This document shows positions 14,354 through 19,172 of a stretch of 19,172 bases of DNA, piece by piece (the first letter of the stretch is position 1; each line of letters starts with the position of its first letter). The stretch spans positions 1-19,172 of the forward strand of contig JAQYVG010000028.1 of NCBI GenBank assembly GCA_030145595.1, written 5' to 3'. The DNA comes from Desulfobacterales bacterium (lineage in GTDB: Bacteria; Desulfobacterota; Desulfobacteria; Desulfobacterales; UBA11574). A program made the position numbers and the translations under genes. Under the pieces are notes generated by a model. It was not told the DNA's origin. It did no database searches and was given only the letters and a program-made list of their open reading frames with translations.

Positions 14354-14390
14354 AAAGCGTGGTTGTTTTCAATAATCACGCTTTTTTATT
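14354..14390 (+). terminator. Rho-independent terminator just upstream of the Nif3-like gene
   Basis: AAAGCGTGGTT (14354-14364) pairs with AATCACGCTTT (14374-14384), one G-U pair included, with a 9-base loop, and is followed by TTTTATTTA. It ends about 25 bases before the Nif3 start. A TATAAT sits at 14312-14317 upstream of it. It is therefore either the end of the tRNA-Met transcript or an attenuator in a Nif3 leader. Confidence 0.7.
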
Positions 14391-14391
14391 T

Positions 14392-14416
14392 ATAAAATCG
14401 CGGGGGGCGATTTTAT
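14392..14416 (+). promoter_or_regulatory. Hairpin enclosing the Nif3 ribosome-binding site and start codon
   Basis: The arms ATAAAATCGC (14392-14401) and GCGATTTTAT (14407-14416) flank a GGGGG loop (14402-14406). The only plausible Shine-Dalgarno of the Nif3-like gene is this G run in the loop, and the first two bases of its ATG (14415-14417) lie in the right arm. Folding should limit translation initiation. It belongs to the same hairpin family as 6685-6707 and 8987-9009. Confidence 0.65.
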
Positions 14417-15245
14417 GACTGCAACGGTAGCTGATATCATCAAGGTCATGGAAACGATGGCCCCGTTGCGGCTTGCTGAAGAATGGGATAATGTTGGACT
14501 GCAGGTCGGACAATTGGACTGGCCGGTCCGCAGTATCTGGGTTGCCCTGGATCCGCTTTACGATGTTGTCGATGGTGCCTGCCGGAATGGTGTTGATCTC
14601 TTGATAACCCATCATCCGCTGATATTTAACCCATTGAGATGTATAAACTTCGACACACCCGTGGGCTCTGTTATTCAAGCTGCGGCCGGCCATAAACTGG
14701 CCATATTTGCCGCCCATACCAATTTTGACAGCGCTGCAGACGGTATCAACGATCTCCTTGCTTTCCGCGTTGGCCTGGCGGATCTTAAAGTGCTTAAAAG
14801 GGGGGATCACCCTTGTGAGGACTCGGCAACTGATGATCTGCAAAAGCAGGGACTGGGCCGGGTCGGAGAGTTGGAAGAAACCATGGAGCTTTTACCTTTG
14901 GCGTTATCGATTAAAAAAAAACTGGGGCTTAAATACATCAAAATTGCTGGAAAACCAGATTTGCCGGTAAGGCGAGTTGCCGTATGCTCAGGGAGTGGTT
15001 CCGGCCTGATGAAAGATTTTTTTTCATCCGGAGCTCAGGTTTTCATCAGCGGTGACTTGAGATATCATGATGCCAGGGAGGTCGAAGCTTTAAACCTGGG
15101 CATTATCGATATGGGGCATTTCGCATCCGAGTATTTAGCAATCGAAGTACTTGCAAAGCGGCTTGATAAAATTCTGACAGCAGACGGCAAGGATGTTAAA
15201 GTCGAGGCCTGCAGACTTGAAAATGATCCGTTTTTGGTTTTATAA
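14415..15245 (+). CDS. Nif3-like dinuclear metal-centre protein
   Basis: A 276-residue member of the Nif3/YbgI (DUF34, 'GTP cyclohydrolase I type 2-like') family, which forms toroidal hexamers with a two-metal site in each subunit. Metal ligands are recognisable: ITHHPLIF (H66, H67), AAHTNFDSA (H101, D105), and the C-terminal GHFASE (H235, E239). The ISGDLRYHDA block (212-221) is also typical. Length is that of the short form, without the inserted PII-like domain seen in longer members. The exact cellular substrate of the family is not settled. Translation should start at ATG 14415, whose Shine-Dalgarno is the G run inside the 14392-14416 hairpin. The C4 zinc-ribbon gene follows after a 334-base repeat gap, an order common in related bacteria. 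Confidence 0.93.
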   Translation: MTATVADIIKVMETMAPLRLAEEWDNVGLQVGQLDWPVRSIWVALDPLYDVVDGACRNGVDLLITHHPLIFNPLRCINFDTPVGSVIQAAAGHKLAIFAAHTNFDSAADGINDLLAFRVGLADLKVLKRGDHPCEDSATDDLQKQGLGRVGELEETMELLPLALSIKKKLGLKYIKIAGKPDLPVRRVAVCSGSGSGLMKDFFSSGAQVFISGDLRYHDAREVEALNLGIIDMGHFASEYLAIEVLAKRLDKILTADGKDVKVEACRLENDPFLVL

Positions 15246-15256
15246 TAGCAGAATTA

Positions 15257-15516
15257 TCACCGCCCATTCGCTTCGCTCATTAGAGTAGCAGAGAACGCAG
15301 AGGGTATTTATCTTATTGTTTTCCGTTGACCCCGTTTTTAGCGGGACAGGGACGCCGGAAAACAATAAGTAACAAGCCCTACGGGCATTTAAATTAGAAA
15401 AACATCGCGTAGCGATTGAGATTTTTCTTTTACCGGCGTCCATGTCCCGCTCAGCGGGGTCAACGGTAAAAGGAAATTATCTTTTCTTTGCGCTCTTAGC
15501 GTCTCTGCGGTGAAAA
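15257..15516. repeat. Composite hairpin element, copy A
   Basis: A 260-base non-coding element, about as long as the whole gap. Outer arms TCACCGC... and ...GCGGTGA bracket a chain of stems. Stem 1 is a perfect 13-bp pair TTATTGTTTTCCG (15313-15325) / CGGAAAACAATAA (15356-15368) enclosing GACCCCG...CGGGAC. Then come a small GCCC/GGGC hairpin and an ATCGCGTAGCGAT hairpin. Stem 4 is CTTTTACCG (15427-15435) / CGGTAAAAG (15464-15472) enclosing CCCGCT/AGCGGG. The stem 1 and stem 4 regions are also inverted copies of each other over about 35 bases. A second copy lies at 16817-17056. Confidence 0.85.
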
Positions 15517-15579
15517 AATCAGTTAATGGGACCTATATAGTGAGCTAAAATTTCAGAACGGTAACAACGAGAAAAAAAT

Positions 15580-16293
15580 ATGAGAGAACAGCTCTATCTA
15601 CTGGTTAAACTCCAAAAGATCGAAACAGAAACATCAGACATAAAAGCGGAGCTTGGTCAGGTTTCCAAAAAACTTGAAAAGCTCGATGATGAGCGCCATG
15701 CATTTGAACAAGCCTTGGCGGACGAAGAATCATATTTTGATGAGTTGAAAAAAAATTATCGGAACTTTGAAGCTGATGCCCAGACGAACTTATCAAGCGT
15801 AGAAAAGACCGAGGTGAAGCTCAGGTCTGTTAAGACCAACAAAGAATATCAAGCGCTGTTAAAGGAAATTGAAGACCAAAAGGCTAAAAATTCTAAAATC
15901 GAAGATCGGATGTTAGAATGCCTGGACCGCCTGGATGAAGTCGAGAAGAGCATCGCAAAGAAAAAACAAGACCAGATAGAGCTTTCTGAGCAACTAAAAA
16001 GCGAAAAAGGGATTATTGCTCAGGACGTGGAGCAGAAAAAGAAGAAACTTATCGAGCTTGATACGGCCCGTGATGAGATTGCCGGCATGATTGAGCCCAA
16101 ATTGCTGGAAAAGTACAATACAACCAAGTCGCAGCAGGCCGGGGGGCTTGCCGTTGCGTCGGTTAAGAATGCAGTATGTTATGGATGTAACATGAATATA
16201 CCGCCGCAGATGTATAATGAACTTCATCGCCGCGATGCTTTGATGTTCTGCCCCCATTGTCATCGTATTCTCTACTGGGATGAATCAGGTTAG
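15580..16293 (+). CDS. Coiled-coil protein with C-terminal C4 zinc ribbon
   Basis: A 237-residue protein of the CT398/YacA-like 'C4-type zinc ribbon' group (zf-RING_7). Residues about 5-165 are a long alpha-helical coiled coil rich in Glu, Lys and Leu, with the conserved KTNKEYQALLKEIE segment (86-99). The end is a four-cysteine zinc ribbon: VCYGCNM (C200, C203) and FCPHCHRIL (C224, C227). The family is widespread and has been proposed to tether or chaperone nucleic-acid or flagellar/secretion components in some species. The function here is undetermined. The ATG at 15580 has only a weak purine stretch (GAGAAAAAAA) upstream. It is followed after 25 bases by the RNase P RNA, and the pair is enclosed by the two copies of the composite element. 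Confidence 0.9.
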   Translation: MREQLYLLVKLQKIETETSDIKAELGQVSKKLEKLDDERHAFEQALADEESYFDELKKNYRNFEADAQTNLSSVEKTEVKLRSVKTNKEYQALLKEIEDQKAKNSKIEDRMLECLDRLDEVEKSIAKKKQDQIELSEQLKSEKGIIAQDVEQKKKKLIELDTARDEIAGMIEPKLLEKYNTTKSQQAGGLAVASVKNAVCYGCNMNIPPQMYNELHRRDALMFCPHCHRILYWDESG

Positions 16294-16318
16294 AATTGGC
16301 AAAATAAAGTTGGAAAAA

Positions 16319-16701
16319 CGGTCAGAGCAGTCCAGACGATCGCTGGATCATTTTACGATCTGGAGGAAAGTCCGAACACCATAGGGCAGGGTGCTCCATA
16401 ACGTGGAGTCGCGGCAACGTGAAGGAAAGTGCAACAGAAAGTATACCGCCCTGCACAACTGTGCGGGGTAAGGGTGAAAAGGTGCGGTAAGAGCGCACCA
16501 GTCCTCCGGGTGACCGGGGGAGCTTTGTAAACCCCACCCGGTGCAAGACCAAATAGAGAAGCGTTTGAGAACGGCCCGTTCGAGCTTCCGGGTAGGTCGC
16601 CAGAGGTACCCGGCAACCGGTATCCACAGATGAATGATCGTCAGTCGTTTCGGGGTAACCCGAAACGGATACAGAATTCGGCTTACGGGCTGCTCTGACC
16701 G
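16319..16701 (+). ncRNA. rnpB: RNase P RNA, bacterial type A
   Basis: The catalytic RNA of RNase P, which removes 5' leaders from pre-tRNAs. The conserved cores are all readable in order: GAGGAAAGTCCGAACACC (from 16363), GGCAACGTGAAGGAAAGTGC, ACAGAAAGTATACCGCC, AGGGTGAAAAGGTGCGGTAA then GAGCGCACC, and near the 3' end ACAGAATTCGGCTTACGGGC. The terminal helix P1 is a perfect 12 bp, CGGTCAGAGCAG (16319-16330) with CTGCTCTGACCG (16690-16701). It is immediately followed by TATTTTTT, which may serve to end transcription. The size of about 383 bases fits type A. No clear promoter is visible in the 25 bases after the zinc-ribbon gene, so it may be cotranscribed or use a promoter inside that gene. Confidence 0.97.
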
Positions 16702-16816
16702 TATTTTTTGGATACGAGTTAAGTACATTTTAAATTTAGACAGGATTAACCCCGGTTAAATAGGCTCTGCATTTAACGGGGCAGGCAGGATAGATTCGAT
16801 CTTTTAATTTTATCAT

Positions 16817-17056
16817 TCACCGCCCATTCGCTTTGCTCATTAGAGGCTCGGAGAACGCAGAGTTTATTTATCTTATTGTTTTCCGCTGACCCCGTTTTTA
16901 GCGGGACAGGGACGCCGGAAAACAATAAACAACAAGCCTTGCGGGGGTTTAAAGAAGAAAAACGTCGCGTAGCGATTGAGTTTTTTCTTTTGCCGGCCTC
17001 TCAATGGCAAAAGAAAATTAGCGTTACTTTGCGCTCTCTGCGACTTTGCGGTAAAA
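16817..17056. repeat. Composite hairpin element, copy B
   Basis: The second copy of the element at 15257-15516, same orientation, about 240 bases. Stem 1 is unchanged (16873-16885 with 16916-16928). The ATCGCGTAGCGAT-type hairpin is GTCGCGTAGCGAT here. Stem 4 is shortened inside but still paired: CTTTTGCC (16987-16994) with GGCAAAAG (17006-17013). Relative to copy A its sixth pair changed from A-T to G-C on both sides. The rest of the gap (16702-16816, 17057-17095) is AT-rich and shows no gene. Confidence 0.85.
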
Positions 17057-17095
17057 AATAATATTTTTAAAACCTTTCTTTTGACCTGATATAAA

Positions 17096-18409
17096 ATGGA
17101 ATTTCAAAAAACTGTATGCGACATTTCATTTGCCGAGAAGGTCCGCATATTTTCCAGCGATTATCTGAAATGTTGTGTCTACATAACAAATTTTGATTCA
17201 CCCCGGTATCTCTTTACCAAGATGCTTTTTTCAAAGCTGATCGGTACTTCTCAGGTTCTGGAAGACTTCCTTGATTATCATGGTGCCAAAAACAGCAAGG
17301 AATGGTATTTCTACAGGGAGCTTTCGGCTGCTGTCAGACATTTAAGCCTTGCGGGCTACTCGCAAACCCATATTTTAAATCGTATTGTATTCTACGGCCT
17401 TCCGGATTCTGAGACTTTTGAAAAGGAAGGTACCACCACCCTTTATTTTTTAAGAAAGACTCTTATGAAATTGGCCCCGGTTATCCTTGAAGAGGCCCGG
17501 AGGCTCAATATCCCTATACCGGATGAGAGTTATGAAATGGAAGATTTCCCGGGTATTACAACCGGCGAAATGCTTAATTATGATATTGATGATACGGACA
17601 AGGACCTTCAAAAGGAAAATATTGTCAAAATCGCCAGCGAACTCCTAAGCATTGCAGCAACCTTTGAACCGCTTAGATTCTACAAACCCTATGATTTTGA
17701 AGAGATATTAAGGATCGTACCTGACAGAGCCAACGAGGTTGAAATGCGGCGGTTTGAAATGCTGGTGCACAATTTGCAATCATCCTTCGACACCTATGTC
17801 ATCCACGGCGGATTTCGTTTCGGCAACCGCAAACTCAAAGACCTGCGCGGCTACTTTTCGGTTGTATTTCACCTGCTGCAGATGATCGGTCGGCTTCTCC
17901 ATTTTTATGAGCGGCATCTTCACGAGGCCGGATATAAGGACAGCTACAAAAAAGTTCAAGATCAATTATCCGTTTTAATCGATCCTGAAACCCTGCTCGA
18001 CCGTACCATTAATTTCGGCCTTTACTATGTCTGCCATTACTTTGCAACCGGGAAAGAGCTGGCACGCGAGATCCTGAATGAAAACATCGAGCGATCTTCC
18101 ATTGCCGTCAGTGTACCCGTGAAATTAGGTTTTCACAGTAGACCCAGCCTGCTGGTGGCAAAGATAGTTCAGCATTACGGGGGGCAGGTGGAGTTATGTG
18201 TGGGCTACGACCGCTTTGACGCCAGCAGCGTACTCGATATCCAGTGGGCCGGGGGTAAGATTCAGAAGGAAAACATTACTGAAGTTATTTTTGAAGGCGA
18301 CGTGCGGGCCTTAAAAGATATTGAAATCCTTGCCAGGGTTAATTACGGTGAAGACTCAATGGGCAAAGGCATTCCGCTGCCCACGGAGCTCAATTATCTC
18401 AGACATTAA
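17096..18409 (+). CDS. Unrecognised protein with C-terminal HPr domain
   Basis: A 437-residue protein. Residues about 1-330 are helical and charged, and I do not recognise them. Residues about 335-425 are an HPr-like (PTS phosphocarrier) domain. The site LGFHSRPSLLVAK places a histidine at 347 followed by S-R-P-S, matching the G-x-H-A-R-P-A active site of HPr. S378 in DASSVLDIQ aligns with HPr Ser46 in N-x-K-S-I-M-G. The His-to-Ser distance is 31 residues, as in canonical HPr (15 to 46). This suggests that the domain can be phosphorylated by EI at His and perhaps by HPr kinase at Ser, making the protein a PTS-coupled regulator rather than a sugar transporter; this is inference. No EI, EII or HprK gene is in the window. 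No clear Shine-Dalgarno precedes ATG 17096. ispD follows after a repeat-filled gap. Confidence 0.82.
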   Translation: MEFQKTVCDISFAEKVRIFSSDYLKCCVYITNFDSPRYLFTKMLFSKLIGTSQVLEDFLDYHGAKNSKEWYFYRELSAAVRHLSLAGYSQTHILNRIVFYGLPDSETFEKEGTTTLYFLRKTLMKLAPVILEEARRLNIPIPDESYEMEDFPGITTGEMLNYDIDDTDKDLQKENIVKIASELLSIAATFEPLRFYKPYDFEEILRIVPDRANEVEMRRFEMLVHNLQSSFDTYVIHGGFRFGNRKLKDLRGYFSVVFHLLQMIGRLLHFYERHLHEAGYKDSYKKVQDQLSVLIDPETLLDRTINFGLYYVCHYFATGKELAREILNENIERSSIAVSVPVKLGFHSRPSLLVAKIVQHYGGQVELCVGYDRFDASSVLDIQWAGGKIQKENITEVIFEGDVRALKDIEILARVNYGEDSMGKGIPLPTELNYLRH

Positions 18410-18612
18410 GGGGTTCTGGGTTCCGGGTTCCCGGTTCAAAAGTTCAGCTTTCTGGGTTCCCCGTTCAGGGTTAACCTCTGAACCTTAATGGCGTCGTAAA
18501 AAGCCCCATCTACTGCGCTTGTCCGCCTCAGGCGGGTTGCAGTATTTTTATCCCGCCGAGGTTGAGCGGGGATATATGAACCTTTGAACCCTGAACCTTG
18601 AACCTTTGAACG
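18410..18612. repeat. GGTTC word repeat with an inserted module before ispD
   Basis: The left arm (18411-18475) consists of GGGTTC/CCGGTTCAAAAGTTC-type words. The right arm (about 18578-18612) is GAACCTTTGAACC with CTGAACCTTGAACC units, the same family as 11931-12067. Between the arms, about 18487-18576, lies an unrelated block. It starts GGCGTCGTAAAAAGCCCC and contains GTCCGCCTCAGGCGGGTTGC and a CCCGC...GCGGGG pair. It looks like one repeat module inserted into another. No gene. Confidence 0.6.
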
Positions 18613-18621
18613 GTTACAATC

Positions 18622-19172
18622 ATGGTTTCTGCTATAATAGTCGCTGCCGGCAAAGGCCTCCGGATGAACCACAGTGTTCGCAAGCAGTATCTTTTAATTG
18701 CGGATCGTCCGGTTCTGGGCCATACCCTGCTGGTCTTTGATGGCAGTGAGCGCATCGATGAAGTCTTTGTGGTGATTTCAAAAGAGGATTTCGATTTTTG
18801 CCGAGATACCTTAATTCCCCCCCTTAAGCTTAAAAAAAAGATCAATCTGGTCAGCGGCGGAACAGAGCGTCAGGATTCCGTCTACAACGGACTTCTGGCA
18901 TTGAGTCAAAAAACGGGTACGGTTGTTATCCACGACGGGGTGCGCCCCTTTGTTCGGCCCGCAGAACTGGCGGTATGTATTACCGGTGTTGAAGAAACCG
19001 GGGCCTGCATCCTGGGTATTCCTGCCGGCGATACCTTGAAGCATGTGGATAAAACAGGCCGGATTGAAAAAACGCTTGCCAGAGATAACATATGGCTGGC
19101 CCAGACTCCGCAGGTTTTCAAATATGAATTAATACTAAAAGCCCATGAAACGGCTCGCAGGGACGGCTTCAG
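18622..19172 (+). CDS. ispD: MEP cytidylyltransferase (IspD), 3' end beyond the window
   Basis: An open reading frame from ATG 18622 that continues past the last base; about 183 residues are visible. It is IspD, which joins CTP and 2-C-methyl-D-erythritol 4-phosphate in the non-mevalonate isoprenoid pathway. The nucleotide-binding N-terminus is IIVAAGKGLRMN (residues 5-16), followed by KQYLLIADRPVLGHTL. The family blocks GGTERQDSVYNGL, VIHDGVRPFV, and 'ARDNIWLAQTPQVF' with the expected L-A-Q-T-P-Q-x-F pattern are all present. The first loop reads AAGKGLRM, where many homologues have AAGxGxRM, so it is intact. No Shine-Dalgarno is obvious before the ATG, which lies 10 bases after the word-repeat region. 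Completeness at the C-terminus cannot be judged. Confidence 0.95.
   Translation, partial: MVSAIIVAAGKGLRMNHSVRKQYLLIADRPVLGHTLLVFDGSERIDEVFVVISKEDFDFCRDTLIPPLKLKKKINLVSGGTERQDSVYNGLLALSQKTGTVVIHDGVRPFVRPAELAVCITGVEETGACILGIPAGDTLKHVDKTGRIEKTLARDNIWLAQTPQVFKYELILKAHETARRDGF

Noticed and set aside
16322..16728. Several overlapping minus-strand reading frames of about 87-126 codons
   Set aside because: They lie entirely across the RNase P RNA and its P1 helix. They have no ribosome-binding site and low-complexity, uncharacteristic products.
15257..17056. Composite transposon with the two repeat copies as IS ends
   Set aside because: The copies contain no transposase frame, are direct rather than inverted, and the enclosed genes are conserved housekeeping functions. 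A non-autonomous element remains possible.

Overview
The window looks like a chromosomal core region of a free-living Gram-negative bacterium. It is most probably a member of the Desulfobacterota (a sulfate-reducer-type deltaproteobacterium, Desulfobacterales-like). That placement is an inference from three things: the protein flavour and gene order (dnaG, rpoD, tRNA-Met, Nif3-like gene, C4 zinc-ribbon gene, RNase P RNA, then ispD), the moderate G+C, and intergenic spaces packed with short-word palindromic repeats. I see no phage, transposase, CRISPR array or recognisable defence island.

Layout from left to right. A YqgE/AlgH protein (276-845) has a good promoter. A repeat-rich gap follows, holding a small 51-residue Cys4/Lys-rich gene on the minus strand (1066-1221). 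Next come a dynamin-like GTPase (1610-3862) and an orphan ParA ATPase (3991-4782). These converge on a YcaO-TPR protein (4944-6671, minus), with a perfect 17-bp inverted repeat between the two 3' ends. A self-contained tRNA-Ala(CGC) unit follows, with its own promoter and terminator. Then come hisB (7452-8039), a lipoprotein (8280-8990) and hisA (9132-9854).

A strong sigma-70 promoter at 9940-9968 drives dnaG (10138-11925), and rpoD (12108-13886) lies downstream. tRNA-Met(CAT) sits behind rpoD. A terminator and a Nif3-like gene (14415-15245) follow, the latter with its ribosome-binding site and start codon inside a short hairpin. Then come a coiled-coil C4 zinc-ribbon protein (15580-16293), the RNase P RNA (16319-16701) and a 437-residue protein with an unrecognised N-terminal part and a C-terminal HPr domain (17096-18409). 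The 5' part of ispD (from 18622) runs off the window.

Most coding sequence is housekeeping: DNA replication priming, housekeeping sigma factor, histidine and isoprenoid biosynthesis, and tRNA processing. The less ordinary material is the dynamin/ParA pair, the YcaO-TPR protein without a visible substrate peptide, the HPr-tailed protein that keeps both canonical phosphosites at the canonical spacing, the small Cys4 protein, and above all the intergenic sequence. Almost every gap carries its own short word repeated in inverted arms, sometimes nested one inside another. A family of roughly 9-11 bp stem hairpins with arms like ATAAAATCG/CGATTTTAT sits exactly at control points: before a Shine-Dalgarno, over a start codon, over a stop codon, and against a -35 box. 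One composite element of about 250 bp is present twice, flanking the zinc-ribbon/rnpB unit, and shows a compensatory base-pair change between copies.
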